Shown in pieces: positions 41,096 to 51,314 of a DNA stretch of 64,000 nucleotides. The stretch lies in NCBI GenBank assembly GCA_937873395.1, contig CALMYH010000033.1, positions 1-64,000 of the forward strand, written 5' to 3'. The notes under the pieces are model-generated. The model did no database searches, was not told where the DNA came from, and saw nothing but the letters and a program-made list of their open reading frames with translations. The position numbers and the translations under genes were made by a program. Numbering within the stretch: the first letter of the stretch is position 1; each line of letters opens with the position of its first letter. This stretch comes from an uncultured Burkholderiales bacterium. Its GTDB lineage: Bacteria; Pseudomonadota; Gammaproteobacteria; Burkholderiales; Burkholderiaceae_C.

Positions 41096-42543
41096 GCGCC
41101 GACGTGATGCAGGGACTGCCGCAACTCCTGGCACTGTTGCCGGGCGCGCGTGTCGTGGGTTCCATCCCGGATACCCTGCTTCGGGTTCACACAGACAGCC
41201 GAAGCCTTCAGGCCGGTGACCTGTTCGTGGCACTCAGGGGAGAGCGCTTCGATGCGCACGCGTTTCTGGCGCAGGCCAGAGCTGCGGGCGCACGGGCGGC
41301 GATCGCAGAGCACGGTTTGGCCGCTGCCGGGCTGCCGGGCGCCGAGGTGCCCGATACCCGCAGGGCGCTGGGCGAGCTGGCGCGGGCTTGGCGACAGAGG
41401 TTCGCCATTCCGCTGGTGGCCGTCACCGGCAGCAACGGAAAGACCACGGTGACCCAGATGGTCGCCAGCATCCTGCGTGCCGCCTGGGGCGAGCAGGCCT
41501 TGGCAACCGCCGGCAACCTCAACAACGACATCGGGCTTCCCCTGACCCTGTTGCGCCTGAGGCCCCGGCACCGCATGGCCGTGGTGGAGCTGGGCATGAA
41601 CCACCCGGGCGAGATCGCCTACCTGGCCGGACTGGCCAGGCCCACGGTGGCGCTGGTCAACAATGCCCAGCGCGAGCATCAGGAATTCATGAGCAGTGTG
41701 GAAGCGGTGGCGCGGGAGAACGGGTGCGTGCTGTCGGCCCTGGGTGGCGAAGGCACCGCTGTCTTTCCCGGCGACGACACGTTCAGCAGCTTGTGGGCCG
41801 AACTGGCCGCTGGCCGGCGGATGCTCCGGTTCAGCGACCACGACCGATCGGCCGAGGTGAGCTTGCTGGCGGCGCAATGGCTTGAAGGCGGATGGCAGTT
41901 GCGCATCGGCACGCCGGACGGCGAACTGGGCTGCCGTCTGCGTATCGCTGGCCGCCACAACGTGCGCAATGCCCTGGCCGCCACCGCCTGTGCCCTGGCC
42001 GCAGGGGTGTCGCTGGCCGACATCGCCGCCGGCCTGGACCGGTTTGAACCGGTGGGTGGACGCTCCCGGGCGCTTTCGCTGCGCATCGGTGGCCGGGATG
42101 TCACCCTGGTGGACGACAGCTACAACGCCAATCCCGATTCGGTGCTTGCCGCCATCGATGTGCTGGCGAACCTGCCCGCTCCGCGTCTGCTGGTGCTGGG
42201 CGACATGGGCGAGGTTGGCGAACAGGGTCTGGCGTTCCACCTGGAAGTGCTGCGGCAGGCCCAGGCCGCAGGCATCGAAAGTGTCCATGTCTGTGGCGAC
42301 TGGATGCGCCGGGCGACGGAAGAACTGCGCCAGGCCGGACAGGCAGCACCCTCCTGGTGGTCCGATGCGGGTCCCATGGTGGACGAGATCGGTCGCCATC
42401 TGTGCAGCGATCAACCTGGGGCGTCCCGCAGCGTGCTGGTCAAGGGGTCGCGTTTCATGAAACTCGAGCGCGTGGTGCAGTCGGTGGTCGAACTGCAGGC
42501 AGCGGGCGTACAACAACCGGAGGATAAGCCTCATGCTGCTTAG
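41092..42543 (+). CDS. murF: UDP-MurNAc-pentapeptide synthetase MurF
   Basis: Mur ligase of 483 aa adding D-Ala-D-Ala. ATP-binding [13 protein letters not shown], the [14 protein letters not shown] segment typical of MurF, and [10 protein letters not shown] in the C-terminal domain. Starts with GTG 41092, overlapping the murE stop, and overlaps mraY by 11 bp. Confidence 0.96.
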   Translation: MSADVMQGLPQLLALLPGARVVGSIPDTLLRVHTDSRSLQAGDLFVALRGERFDAHAFLAQARAAGARAAIAEHGLAAAGLPGAEVPDTRRALGELARAWRQRFAIPLVAVTGSNGKTTVTQMVASILRAAWGEQALATAGNLNNDIGLPLTLLRLRPRHRMAVVELGMNHPGEIAYLAGLARPTVALVNNAQREHQEFMSSVEAVARENGCVLSALGGEGTAVFPGDDTFSSLWAELAAGRRMLRFSDHDRSAEVSLLAAQWLEGGWQLRIGTPDGELGCRLRIAGRHNVRNALAATACALAAGVSLADIAAGLDRFEPVGGRSRALSLRIGGRDVTLVDDSYNANPDSVLAAIDVLANLPAPRLLVLGDMGEVGEQGLAFHLEVLRQAQAAGIESVHVCGDWMRRATEELRQAGQAAPSWWSDAGPMVDEIGRHLCSDQPGASRSVLVKGSRFMKLERVVQSVVELQAAGVQQPEDKPHAA

Positions 42544-43711
42544 CCTGACCCAGTGGCTGCAAACCCTGAGCCCGGAGTTCGGTTTCCTGCGGGTGTTCCA
42601 GTACCTCACGTTCCGTGCGGTCATGGCCGCGATGACGGCACTGATCGTCGGGCTGGTGGCCGGTCCTTATGTCATCCGGCGTCTGGCCGCGCTCAAGATC
42701 GGTCAGCCCATCCGCGAGTACGCGATGCAGACCCACCTGAGCAAAGGCGGAACGCCCACCATGGGGGGCGTGCTCATCCTCTTCTCGATTGCGCTGTCCA
42801 CCTTGCTCTGGTTCGATCTGAGCAACCGCTTTGTCTGGATCGTTCTGCTGGTCACACTGGGCTTTGGTGCCATCGGTTGGGTCGATGACTGGCGCAAGGT
42901 CGTGCACAAGGATCCCGAGGGCATGCGCTCCCGGGAGAAGTACTTCTGGCAGTCGCTGATCGGCCTGCTGGCGGCCTTCTTTCTCGTCTTTGCGATCTCT
43001 GAAACCAGCAATGCCAAGGTGCTGGAGCTGTTCTACGACTGGGTGGCCTCGGGTTTCACCCTGGATCTGCCGCCGCAGGCCGGGTTGATGGTGCCCTTCT
43101 TCAAGGAGATCAGTTACCCGCTGGGGGTGTTCGGCTTTGTGCTGCTGACCTATCTGGTCATCGTCGGGGCCAGCAATGCCGTCAATCTCACCGACGGCCT
43201 CGACGGGCTGGCCATCATGCCGGTGATCATGGTCGGCTCGGCGCTCGGTGTGTTCGCCTACGTCACCGGCAACGCGGTTTTCGCGCGTTATCTGTTGATG
43301 CCCCACATCCCTGGCGTTGGCGAGCTGCTCATTTTCTGTGCGGCGATGGCCGGTGCCGGGCTGGCCTTCCTCTGGTTCAACACCCACCCGGCCCAGGTCT
43401 TCATGGGGGACGTCGGTGCGCTCGCCCTCGGCGGTGCACTGGGCACGATTGCGGTCATCGTGCGCCAGGAAATCGTGCTGGCCATCATGGGTGGCATCTT
43501 TGTGGTCGAAGCCCTGTCGGTGATGTTGCAGGTCAGCTATTTCAAGTACACCAAGCGCCGTTTCGGCGAGGGGCGCCGCCTGTTCCAGATGGCACCCCTG
43601 CACCACCACTTTGAGAAAAAAGGCTGGAAAGAGAGCCAGGTCGTGGTCCGCTTCTGGATCATCACCATGCTGCTCTGCCTGGTCGGGCTGTCCACCCTGA
43701 AACTGCGATGA
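42533..43711 (+). CDS. mraY: Phospho-MurNAc-pentapeptide translocase MraY
   Basis: Ten-helix inner-membrane enzyme of 392 aa forming lipid I from UDP-MurNAc-pentapeptide and undecaprenyl phosphate. [20 protein letters not shown]-like VDDWRKV, the [10 protein letters not shown] magnesium-aspartate motif, [11 protein letters not shown] and [12 protein letters not shown] are all conserved. Overlaps murF by 11 bp and murD by ATGA. Confidence 0.97.
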   Translation: MLLSLTQWLQTLSPEFGFLRVFQYLTFRAVMAAMTALIVGLVAGPYVIRRLAALKIGQPIREYAMQTHLSKGGTPTMGGVLILFSIALSTLLWFDLSNRFVWIVLLVTLGFGAIGWVDDWRKVVHKDPEGMRSREKYFWQSLIGLLAAFFLVFAISETSNAKVLELFYDWVASGFTLDLPPQAGLMVPFFKEISYPLGVFGFVLLTYLVIVGASNAVNLTDGLDGLAIMPVIMVGSALGVFAYVTGNAVFARYLLMPHIPGVGELLIFCAAMAGAGLAFLWFNTHPAQVFMGDVGALALGGALGTIAVIVRQEIVLAIMGGIFVVEALSVMLQVSYFKYTKRRFGEGRRLFQMAPLHHHFEKKGWKESQVVVRFWIITMLLCLVGLSTLKLR

Positions 43712-45483
43712 ACCTTCTCAAGGATCAGAACGTCCTCATTCTCGGCCTGGGCATTTCCGGGCTGGCGATGGCGCGCTGGTGCCTGCGTCACGGCGCCCGG
43801 GTGACCGTGGCCGACACCCGGGCCGCCCCGCCCCAGCTGCAGGCGCTGCAGGCTGACTGTCCCCAGGCCGGCTTTGTCTCCCGAGCCTTCGATACCGGGT
43901 TACTGGCCGCCGGGCCATGGACGATGGTGGCTCGCAGTCCGGGGCTGGCTCCCGCCGAACTGGCGGCAGTGCGCCAGTGGACCCAAGAACGCCAGATGGC
44001 TTTTGTCGGTGAGCTGGACCTGTTCGCCCAGGCACTCGCCGATCTGGCCATCCGGGATTCGTTGCCCTATCGTCCCCGTGTGCTCGCCATCACCGGAACC
44101 AACGGCAAGACCACCGTCACCTCGTTGACAGGCCAGCTGCTGCGGCGGGCCGGCCAACGTGTCGCGGTGGCTGGCAACATCGGTCCGGCCTTGCTGGATG
44201 TTCTCGGCGCCGCGTTGGATGAAGAAGCCCAGGCTGCGGAGGTCGAATGTCACCCTGAAGATGCCTTCGGCGCCCTCGAGAACCAGGCGTTTGGTGACCA
44301 GGAGGACAAGACGCGGTGTGCACCGATGACGGTGGACGCGGCCGCTGGTGGCACTCCGTCCGGCGATCCTGGAGACGATGGCGAGGATGCGCCGATGCCG
44401 ATCGAGCCGCCGCCTGCACGTCCCCCCGAACCTCCGCATCTGCCACAGGTGTGGGTGCTTGAGCTCTCCAGTTTCCAGCTCGACAGCGTGGCCGGCGGCG
44501 CCTGGGACGCCCTGCCCACCGCGGCCACCATCCTCAATCTCACCGAGGACCACCTCGACTGGCACGGTTCCATGGAGGCCTATGCGCAGGCGAAAGCCGC
44601 GGTCTTCGGAACCGCCGCCTTGATGGTGCTCAACCGCGACGACGAGCGTGTGATGGCATGGAAGCCTGACCAGGTCACGGTCAAGATCGGTGGCCGCAAC
44701 CGCCTGCGCCCGGCGAGGGCCTTTGTGACCTTCGGTCTGGATGTCCCCAGCCGGGACGGTGACTGGGGGCTGGAGACCGTCAACGGCATGGCCTGGCTGG
44801 TGCGTGCGCAGGCGCTGGATGAGACCCGGCAGCGTGGGCGCCATGCCGAAGACGATGCGGGCCTGTACCTGCAACGCCTGATGCCCGCCGATGCCTTGCG
44901 CATCCGCGGTCGGCACAACGCCGCCAACGCCCTGGCGGCTCTGGCACTGGCCACATCCACCGGCGCCGCGCTGGGGCCGATGCTCCATGGTCTGCGCGAC
45001 TACCGTGGCGAGCCACATCGGGTGGAGCCTGTGGCCATCATCGAAGGTGTCGAGTACTTCGATGACAGCAAGGGCACCAACGTGGGGGCCACGCTCGCCG
45101 CCGTGCAGGGGCTGGGTATAGAACGTCCGCTGGTGATGATCCTGGGCGGTGATGGCAAAGGCCAGGACTTCCGGCCCCTGACCGATCCGCTGGTCCGCCA
45201 TGCACGGGCGGTGTTGCTGATCGGGCGGGACGCGCCGCTGCTCCGCCAGCAACTCGGCCCGGCTCTGTCCGAGGCCGGCGTTCCGTTGCAGGACGCCCCC
45301 GATCTGGTGCAGGCGGTCCGGGTGGCGGCCGATCTGGCTCGGGCCGGCGATGCCGTCCTGATGTCTCCGGCCTGTGCCAGCCTGGACATGTTCGACAACT
45401 ACGTGCACCGCGCCCGTGTCTTTGTCGATGCGGTCCGGGAGCTTGCTCTGGAGCGCGGCGTGGACCTGGAGGCCTCGTCATGA
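43708..45483 (+). CDS. murD: UDP-MurNAc-L-alanine:D-glutamate ligase MurD with a large internal insertion
   Basis: Mur ligase of 591 aa, much longer than the usual 440-500. N-terminal [16 protein letters not shown] binds UDP; ATP motif [13 protein letters not shown] (about 128-140); [32 protein letters not shown]. An insertion of about 75 residues (171-246) rich in Glu, Asp, Pro and Ala sits between [11 protein letters not shown] and [13 protein letters not shown], in the central ATPase domain next to the active site; a smaller one is near 370-390. Both neighbours overlap by ATGA. The catalytic residues appear intact, so I expect an active enzyme. Confidence 0.95.
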   Translation: MNLLKDQNVLILGLGISGLAMARWCLRHGARVTVADTRAAPPQLQALQADCPQAGFVSRAFDTGLLAAGPWTMVARSPGLAPAELAAVRQWTQERQMAFVGELDLFAQALADLAIRDSLPYRPRVLAITGTNGKTTVTSLTGQLLRRAGQRVAVAGNIGPALLDVLGAALDEEAQAAEVECHPEDAFGALENQAFGDQEDKTRCAPMTVDAAAGGTPSGDPGDDGEDAPMPIEPPPARPPEPPHLPQVWVLELSSFQLDSVAGGAWDALPTAATILNLTEDHLDWHGSMEAYAQAKAAVFGTAALMVLNRDDERVMAWKPDQVTVKIGGRNRLRPARAFVTFGLDVPSRDGDWGLETVNGMAWLVRAQALDETRQRGRHAEDDAGLYLQRLMPADALRIRGRHNAANALAALALATSTGAALGPMLHGLRDYRGEPHRVEPVAIIEGVEYFDDSKGTNVGATLAAVQGLGIERPLVMILGGDGKGQDFRPLTDPLVRHARAVLLIGRDAPLLRQQLGPALSEAGVPLQDAPDLVQAVRVAADLARAGDAVLMSPACASLDMFDNYVHRARVFVDAVRELALERGVDLEASS

Positions 45484-46763
45484 TCGGTCAACTGAGCCAG
45501 CGCCTGTCGGGACTCTGGCCGGCCGGGGGACGGCGCGGCCAGGTTGCCCGCCGAGGGCAGGGTGCCGAGGCCCTGCCGGTCCGTCTGTCCAGTCGCACCT
45601 ATGCGGGTACCCGGCCGGTACCGGTGCGACAGCTGGGCTTCGACCAGCACCTGCTCTGGGTGTGTATTGCCCTGCTGGCCTGGGGCTTGGTGATGGTGTA
45701 TTCCGCATCCATTGCCCTGCCGGACAACCCGCGCTTCGCCAATTACGCGCACACCCACTTCGTGTTGCGACATGGGGTGGCGATAGGCATTGGCCTGGTC
45801 GCGGCCATGGTTGCCTTCCAGATCCCGATGAAGGAGTGGGAGCGACTGGCTCCCTGGCTGTTCGCGATCAGTCTGGTCCTGCTGGTGCTTGTCCTGCTGC
45901 CGGGAATCGGCAAGGGCGTCAACGGCGCACGCCGCTGGATTCCGTTGGGCCTGTTGAACTTCCAGCCGTCCGAACTGGCGAAGCTGGCGGTCCTGATTTA
46001 CGCGGCGGACTACATGGTGCGCAAGATGGAGGTGAAGGAGCACTTCTTCCGTGCCGTGGCTCCGATGGCGGTGGCGTTGGGCATTGTGGGCATGCTGCTG
46101 CTGGCCCAGCCCGACATGGGCGCTTTCATGGTGATCGTCGTCATCGCCATGGGCATCCTGTTCCTGGGGGGCGTCAATGCGCGCATGTTCTTCCTGATCT
46201 CGGTCGTGGTGGTGGCGGCGTTCTCCATCATGATCATGATGAGCGAATGGCGCCGAGAACGCATCTTTGCCTATCTCGATCCCTTCTCGGCCGAACATGC
46301 GCTGGGCAAGGGCTACCAGCTCTCCCATTCCCTGATCGCCTTTGGTCGCGGCGAGATTTTTGGCGTCGGTCTCGGGGGCAGTGTCGAGAAGCTTCACTGG
46401 CTGCCCGAGGCGCACACCGACTTCCTGCTGGCCGTGATCGGCGAGGAGTTCGGCTTGCTGGGCGTGCTGACCCTGATTGCCCTGTTCCTGTGGCTCACCC
46501 GCCGCATCATGCTGATCGGACGTCAGGCCATTGCGCTGGACAAGGTGTTTGCCGGTCTGGTCGCCCAGGGGGTGGGCCTGTGGGTGGGTTTTCAGGCCTT
46601 CATCAACATCGGCGTCAACCTCGGTGCCCTGCCCACCAAGGGCCTGACCCTGCCGCTCATGAGTTACGGAGGCTCGGCCATTCTGCTGACCCTGGTGGCC
46701 CTGGCCATCGTCCTGCGAGTGGATTATGAAAACCGCCAGCTGATGAAAGGGGGCCGCCCATGA
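45480..46763 (+). CDS. ftsW: Septal SEDS peptidoglycan polymerase FtsW
   Basis: SEDS-family glycosyltransferase of 427 aa with ten membrane helices after a basic N-terminal extension of about 50 residues. [31 protein letters not shown] and [10 protein letters not shown] are SEDS hallmarks. Polymerises lipid II at the septum with FtsI. Overlaps murD (ATGA). Its last codons (LMKGGRP) are duplicated in the downstream 89-bp repeats. Confidence 0.96.
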   Translation: MIGQLSQRLSGLWPAGGRRGQVARRGQGAEALPVRLSSRTYAGTRPVPVRQLGFDQHLLWVCIALLAWGLVMVYSASIALPDNPRFANYAHTHFVLRHGVAIGIGLVAAMVAFQIPMKEWERLAPWLFAISLVLLVLVLLPGIGKGVNGARRWIPLGLLNFQPSELAKLAVLIYAADYMVRKMEVKEHFFRAVAPMAVALGIVGMLLLAQPDMGAFMVIVVIAMGILFLGGVNARMFFLISVVVVAAFSIMIMMSEWRRERIFAYLDPFSAEHALGKGYQLSHSLIAFGRGEIFGVGLGGSVEKLHWLPEAHTDFLLAVIGEEFGLLGVLTLIALFLWLTRRIMLIGRQAIALDKVFAGLVAQGVGLWVGFQAFINIGVNLGALPTKGLTLPLMSYGGSAILLTLVALAIVLRVDYENRQLMKGGRP

Positions 46764-46852
46764 TGTGCCAGCGGTTTCGGGAAAACCGACAGGCAGACGC
46801 GCAGCGGCTGCAGACGCGGCACGCGTCGCTGATGAAAGGGGGCCGCCCATGA
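46760..46852 (+). CDS. Mini-ORF 1 in the ftsW/murG repeat (30 codons)
   Basis: ATG 46760 overlaps the ftsW stop, and the TGA at 46850-46852 overlaps the next ATG at 46849. The peptide starts [11 protein letters not shown] and ends LMKGGRP, the same as FtsW. AAAGGGGG lies 6-13 nt before the ATG. Translation is plausible by coupling but unproven; the peptide resembles no family I know. Confidence 0.4.
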   Translation: MMCQRFRENRQADAQRLQTRHASLMKGGRP

Positions 46853-46941
46853 TGTGCCAGCGGTTTCGGGAAAACCGACAGGCAGACGCGCAGCGGCTGC
46901 AGAGGCGGCACGCGTCGCTGATGAAAGGGGGCCGCCCATGA
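46849..46941 (+). CDS. Mini-ORF 2 in the ftsW/murG repeat (30 codons)
   Basis: Second copy of the mini-ORF; it differs by one residue (Arg for Thr at position 19). Its start overlaps the stop of mini-ORF 1 and its stop overlaps the murG start at 46938 by ATGA. It carries the same AAAGGGGG upstream. Translation unproven. Confidence 0.4.
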   Translation: MMCQRFRENRQADAQRLQRRHASLMKGGRP

Positions 46942-48017
46942 TCCGCCAGCCCTGCGCCCTGGTCATGGCCGGCGGTACCGGCGGACACATCTTCCCGGGC
47001 CTGGCCGTGGCCGGGGGGCTGCGCGAGCGCGGCTGGCGGGTGCACTGGCTGGGGGCGCCCGGCAGCATGGAAAGCCGTCTTGTCCCGCCGCGCGGATTCC
47101 CGCTCGAAACCATCGATTTCGGCGGCGTTCGTGGCAAAGGCCCACTGACTCTGGCGCTCCTGCCGGTGCGCCTGCTGCGTGCGTTCTGGCAGGCCTTGCA
47201 GGTGGTGCGCCGCGTCAAGCCCGATGTGCTGGTGGGGCTGGGTGGCTACATCACCTTCCCGGGCGGCATGATGGGCACACTGGCGGGCAAGCCGCTGGTG
47301 CTGCACGAACAGAATTCGGTGGCCGGCATGGCCAACAAGGTGCTGGCAGGCATCGCCGACCGTGTGTTCAGTGCCTTCCCCGGTGCCTTGTCCAAGGCCG
47401 AGTGGGTCGGCAACCCGCTGCGCAGCGCCTTTCTGCAGCAGCCGGCACCGGCCCAGCGGCTCAGTGGCCGCACGGGCCCTTTGCGCTTGCTGGTGGTCGG
47501 TGGCAGCCTGGGTGCGAAGGCACTGAACGACACCGTGCCGCAGGCGCTGGCGCTGATCCCGCAGTCGGAGCGGCCACAGGTCCTGCACCAGAGCGGCGAA
47601 AAGCAGATCGAAGCCTTGCGCGCGAGCTACCGGGCAGCGGGCGTGCAGGCTGAACTCACTCCCTTCATCGATGACACCGCCAGCGCCTTTGCCGATGCCG
47701 ACCTGATCGTCTGCCGGGCCGGGGCCAGCACGGTGACTGAAATCGCTGCGGTCGGAGCAGCCGCTCTGTTCGTGCCGTTCCCTCACGCGGTGGACGACCA
47801 CCAGACCAGCAACGCCCGCTTCCTGGTGGATGCCGGCGCGGCGTGGCTGGTACCGCAGCACGAGTTGACGCCGGCCGCGCTGGCCCAGCGCTTGCGCGAA
47901 GTGCGTCGTGATCAGCTCCTGCAAATGGCCATCAAGGCCAAGCAGATGGAAAAGACCCAGGCCGTGGGTGCCGTGGTGGCTGCCTGCGAACAACTTGCGA
48001 AAGTGAAGACGGCATGA
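46938..48017 (+). CDS. murG: UDP-GlcNAc:lipid I GlcNAc transferase MurG
   Basis: GT28 glycosyltransferase of 359 aa converting lipid I to lipid II on the inner face of the membrane. [18 protein letters not shown] is the N-terminal G-loop, [12 protein letters not shown] and a third G-loop in [13 protein letters not shown] follow, and the C-terminal [15 protein letters not shown] segment ([12 protein letters not shown]) binds UDP-GlcNAc. Start 46938 gives [13 protein letters not shown]; the longer frame reads into the repeat. The stop overlaps the first copy of the murC start. Confidence 0.96.
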   Translation: MIRQPCALVMAGGTGGHIFPGLAVAGGLRERGWRVHWLGAPGSMESRLVPPRGFPLETIDFGGVRGKGPLTLALLPVRLLRAFWQALQVVRRVKPDVLVGLGGYITFPGGMMGTLAGKPLVLHEQNSVAGMANKVLAGIADRVFSAFPGALSKAEWVGNPLRSAFLQQPAPAQRLSGRTGPLRLLVVGGSLGAKALNDTVPQALALIPQSERPQVLHQSGEKQIEALRASYRAAGVQAELTPFIDDTASAFADADLIVCRAGASTVTEIAAVGAAALFVPFPHAVDDHQTSNARFLVDAGAAWLVPQHELTPAALAQRLREVRRDQLLQMAIKAKQMEKTQAVGAVVAACEQLAKVKTA

Positions 48018-48163
48018 AACATGCCATTCGCCACATCCATTTCGTCGTGTCCGTGAGCACGCAGTCCAGGTCTGGACCGCGTCGGGCGGTGCCCGCCGAT
48101 GCCGCGCAATGCAAAGGAGGGCTCACGGCATGAAACATGCCATTCGCCACATCCATTTCGTCG
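48009..48163 (+). repeat. Duplicated murC start flanking a 77-bp insert (116-bp period)
   Basis: A 39-bp segment, beginning ACGGCATGAAACATGCC and encoding the first 11 residues of MurC, occurs at 48009-48047 and 48125-48163. The 77 bp between them carry an inverted repeat GTGAGC/GCTCAC near the two ends and a small TCCAG-GT-CTGGA hairpin. Without one 116-bp unit, murG and murC would overlap by ATGA. Confidence 0.95.
48014..48133 (+). CDS. Mini-ORF 3 between murG and murC (39 codons)
   Basis: Starts at the first copy of the murC ATG, overlapping the murG stop, and begins [11 protein letters not shown] as MurC does. It then diverges and ends with a TGA (48131-48133) that overlaps the real murC ATG at 48130. 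AAAGGAGGG lies about 10 nt before that ATG. Translation unproven. Confidence 0.4.
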   Translation: MKHAIRHIHFVVSVSTQSRSGPRRAVPADAAQCKGGLTA

Positions 48164-49539
48164 GCATCGGCGGATCCGGCATGAGTGGCATTGCCGAGGT
48201 GCTGCTCAACCAGGGGTTTGTCATTTCGGGCAGCGACCTGGGCGAGAACGCGTCCACGCGCCGGCTGGTTTCGCTGGGAGCAACGGTGCACCGGGGACAC
48301 GACGAACAGTTCATTGCCGGGGCCGATGCCATCGTGACCTCCACCGCGGTCAAGGAAGACAACCCTGAGGTGGTCGCTGCCCATGCGCGATTGATTCCCG
48401 TGGTGCCGCGGGCAGTCATGCTGGCCGAGCTGATGCGCATGAAGAAGGGGGTGGCCATTGCCGGCACCCACGGCAAGACCACCACCACCAGCCTGGTCGC
48501 CAGCGTGCTGGCCGCCGCGCAGCTGGACCCCACCTTCGTGATCGGCGGGCGTCTCAACAGCGCCGGCGCCAACGCACAGCTGGGCTCGGGTGAGTACATC
48601 GTGGTCGAGGCGGACGAGTCCGACGCGTCGTTCCTGAACCTGTTGCCAGTGCTGTCGGTGGTGACCAACATCGACGCCGACCACATGGACACCTACGGGC
48701 ACGACTTCGGTCGCCTGAAGGCGGCTTTCATCGAATTCCTGCACCGCATGCCCTTCTATGGCGCAGCAGTGGTGTGCGTGGACGACCCGGCCATTCGCGA
48801 GATCCTGCCGCAGATCGCGCGCCCCATCACCAGCTATGGCCTGGCCGAAGATGCCCAGGTGCGGGCGGTGAACGTGCGCCCTGTCGGTGGCCAGATGCAT
48901 TTCACGGTGCAACGGCGCAACGGGGTCGAACTGCCCGATCTGGATGTGGTGCTCAACCTGCCCGGCCAGCACAACGTGCTCAATGCCCTGGCCGCCATCG
49001 GTATTGCGGTGGAGCTGGGCGTGCCTGACGAGGCCGTGCTCAAGGCGCTGGCGGAGTTCAAGGGCGTGGGCCGACGCTTCCAGCGTTATGGCGATGCGCC
49101 ACTGCCCTCCGGTGGCGCGGCCACCCTCGTCGACGACTACGGTCACCACCCGGTCGAGATGGCCGCCACGCTGTCGGCCGCGCGCGGCGCCTTTCCGGGG
49201 CGCCGGCTGGTGCTGGCCTTCCAGCCGCACCGATACAGCCGCACCCGCGATTGCTTCGAGGACTTCGTCAAGGTGATCGGACAGGCCGATGCGGTGCTGC
49301 TGGCCGAAGTGTATGCCGCCGGTGAAGCCCCCATTGTCGCGGCCGATGGGCGCTCGCTGGCGCGTGCGCTGCGGGTGGCTGGCAAGGTGGAGCCGGTGTT
49401 CGTCGACGACATCGCCGCCATGCCACAGGCGGTGCTGGACAACGCGCGCGACGGGGACGTCGTGCTCTGCATGGGGGCCGGATCCATCGGCACCGTGGCC
49501 GGGCAGGTCATCGAACTGGCGACCCAGGAAGGAAAATGA
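48130..49539 (+). CDS. murC: UDP-MurNAc:L-alanine ligase MurC
   Basis: Mur ligase of 469 aa adding the first L-Ala. [17 protein letters not shown] at the N-terminus, ATP site [24 protein letters not shown] and [13 protein letters not shown] are MurC-specific. ATG 48130 is the second of two identical starts and the only one joined to the full gene; it is preceded by AAAGGAGGG. It overlaps ddl by ATGA. Confidence 0.96.
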   Translation: MKHAIRHIHFVGIGGSGMSGIAEVLLNQGFVISGSDLGENASTRRLVSLGATVHRGHDEQFIAGADAIVTSTAVKEDNPEVVAAHARLIPVVPRAVMLAELMRMKKGVAIAGTHGKTTTTSLVASVLAAAQLDPTFVIGGRLNSAGANAQLGSGEYIVVEADESDASFLNLLPVLSVVTNIDADHMDTYGHDFGRLKAAFIEFLHRMPFYGAAVVCVDDPAIREILPQIARPITSYGLAEDAQVRAVNVRPVGGQMHFTVQRRNGVELPDLDVVLNLPGQHNVLNALAAIGIAVELGVPDEAVLKALAEFKGVGRRFQRYGDAPLPSGGAATLVDDYGHHPVEMAATLSAARGAFPGRRLVLAFQPHRYSRTRDCFEDFVKVIGQADAVLLAEVYAAGEAPIVAADGRSLARALRVAGKVEPVFVDDIAAMPQAVLDNARDGDVVLCMGAGSIGTVAGQVIELATQEGK

Positions 49540-50519
49540 ACGTGTCTGACCATCCGCATCCGATCGATGTACAGGCCCTGGGCAAAGTGGCCGTCCTCAT
49601 GGGCGGTCGCTCGGCCGAACGCGAGGTGTCGCTGATGTCCGGTCAGGGTGTGCTGGCGGCCCTGCGCAGCCGGGGGGTTGATGCCCAGGCCTTCGACCCG
49701 GCCGAGCGCTCCATGGACGAGTTGCGGCGCGACGGGTTCGACCGTTGCTTCATCGCTCTGCATGGTCGATTCGGCGAGGACGGAACGGTACAGGGCGCTC
49801 TGGAGCTGCTGGGCATTCCCTACACCGGGCCGGGCGTGATGGCCTCGGCCGTGGCCATGGACAAGCTCATGACCAAGCGCATCTGGCTGGCCGAAGGGCT
49901 GCCGACCCCGGCCTGGCGCCAGGTCCACAGTGCCGAAGAAACCCGGGCCGCTTTCGAGGCTTTGGGCGCACCCATGATCGTCAAGCCGGTGCGCGAAGGT
50001 TCCACCATCGGCCTGACCAAAGTGCTGACCGCCGACCAGTGCGCGGCGGCCTATGCGCTGGCGGCCGGGCAGGATCCGATGGTGATGTGCGAACAGTTCA
50101 TCGCCGGCGACGAGGTGACCTGCCCGGTGCTGGGCTCCGGAATGCAGGCCCGCGCGCTGCCGGTGATCCGCATCGTGGCGCCGGGTGGAAACTACGATTA
50201 CCAGAACAAGTACTTCAACGACGACACCCGGTACCTGGTGCCCTGCGGTCTGCCGGAGGGCGAGGAGGTCGCCATTCAGGCCCTGGTTCTCAAAGCCTAC
50301 CGGGCGCTGGATTGCCGGGGCTGGGCGCGTGCCGACGTGATGATTGACGCGGGCACGCGCAAGCCCTGGCTGCTGGAGATCAACACCTCGCCGGGCATGA
50401 CCGGACACTCGCTGGTCCCGATGTCGGCGCGTGCCACCGGCCTGTCCTACGAGGACCTGTGCCTGAACGTGCTCGCCAGCGCCAGTCTGGACAGCACCGC
50501 GGAGCTTGGTCGGCCATGA
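49536..50519 (+). CDS. ddl: D-alanine:D-alanine ligase
   Basis: ATP-grasp ligase of 327 aa (DdlB group by its dcw location) making D-Ala-D-Ala for Mur[45 protein letters not shown] and [17 protein letters not shown] are the family motifs. Overlaps murC and ftsQ by 4 bp each. Confidence 0.96.
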   Translation: MNVSDHPHPIDVQALGKVAVLMGGRSAEREVSLMSGQGVLAALRSRGVDAQAFDPAERSMDELRRDGFDRCFIALHGRFGEDGTVQGALELLGIPYTGPGVMASAVAMDKLMTKRIWLAEGLPTPAWRQVHSAEETRAAFEALGAPMIVKPVREGSTIGLTKVLTADQCAAAYALAAGQDPMVMCEQFIAGDEVTCPVLGSGMQARALPVIRIVAPGGNYDYQNKYFNDDTRYLVPCGLPEGEEVAIQALVLKAYRALDCRGWARADVMIDAGTRKPWLLEINTSPGMTGHSLVPMSARATGLSYEDLCLNVLASASLDSTAELGRP

Positions 50520-51301
50520 AGAACGAGCTGCCCCTGGACATCCGCCTCATGACCATGGCCACCTCGGCCATGGTCGTGGTGCTGTTGCTCATGGGCATCG
50601 TGGCCGTGGGCCACTGGGTGCTGCGCCACCCGATCTGGACCATTCGCGGCATATCGGTTCAGGGCGATGTCGCCCACCAGAACCCGGTTCAATTGCGCGC
50701 GCAGCTGGCCAGCCAGCTGCGAACCCGGATCTCCAGCAGCATTCTCGACGCCGACCTGCACCAGGTGCGGCAGATGTTCGAGGCAGTGCCCTGGGTACGC
50801 CAGGCGCAGGTCCAGCGCGAATTCCCGAACCGCCTGCGGGTGACACTGGAAGAACACGTCCCGGTGGCCTGGTGGGGGCAGTCGGGATCGGGGCAGCTCG
50901 TCAACACCCACGGAGAGGTCTTCGAGGCGATGCCCGAAGAGGGCGACGACCTGCCCGAGCTGGCCGGGCCGCTGGCGCAGGCCGCCCTGGTGTGGGAAGC
51001 CTTCCTCGGTTTGCGCCCCGAGCTGGCCCGACTGGACATGGCCTTGGACCGGCTCGAACTCAGCGATCGCGGTACCTGGCGAGCGCGCCTGGACAGTGGG
51101 GCCTCGGTCGAACTCGGACGAGGCGGCCCCGACGAGCTGTTGGCCAGGGCCCGCCAGTTCACCGGGACGGTGGGGCAGGTGGCCCGCCGTTACGCCGGCG
51201 CGATCGAGGCCGTGGACCTGCGCTATCCCAATGGCTACGCCCTGCGAATGCAGGGTGTCAGCACCCTCACGGACGCCAGCCCTTCAGGAAACACAAGGTA
51301 A
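50516..51301 (+). CDS. ftsQ: Cell division protein FtsQ
   Basis: Bitopic protein of 261 aa. A membrane helix (about 15-40) is followed by a POTRA domain ([19 protein letters not shown]) and the FtsQ beta domain ([21 protein letters not shown]). It scaffolds FtsL and FtsB in the divisome. Start 50516 overlaps the ddl stop (ATGA); 13 bp separate it from ftsA. Confidence 0.95.
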   Translation: MKNELPLDIRLMTMATSAMVVVLLLMGIVAVGHWVLRHPIWTIRGISVQGDVAHQNPVQLRAQLASQLRTRISSSILDADLHQVRQMFEAVPWVRQAQVQREFPNRLRVTLEEHVPVAWWGQSGSGQLVNTHGEVFEAMPEEGDDLPELAGPLAQAALVWEAFLGLRPELARLDMALDRLELSDRGTWRARLDSGASVELGRGGPDELLARARQFTGTVGQVARRYAGAIEAVDLRYPNGYALRMQGVSTLTDASPSGNTR

Positions 51302-51314
51302 TCGAGAAACGATC

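Larger units (their letters stand above)
46740..46942 (+). repeat. Tandem 89-bp repeat at the ftsW/murG junction
   Basis: A 25-bp segment covering the ftsW end, Shine-Dalgarno tract and start (from CTGATGAAAGG to CCCATGAT) occurs three times, at 46740, 46829 and 46918. Between them lie two copies of a 64-bp unit that differ at one base. The unit holds the inverted repeat CGGTTT/AAACCG and ends in a GTGCC/GGCAC pair. Without the two 89-bp units, ftsW and murG would overlap by a simple ATGA. Confidence 0.95.

Noticed and set aside
46740..46942. ftsW/murG repeat as an insertion sequence or MITE with a short target duplication
   Set aside because: No transposase, and the duplicated flank is 25 bp and coincides with the gene junction. 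Junction duplication fits better, though the internal inverted repeats leave a MITE-like origin open.
45399..47993. An 864-codon minus-strand open frame across ftsW and murG
   Set aside because: Antisense to two well-supported genes, His/Gln-rich shadow composition, no family resemblance.
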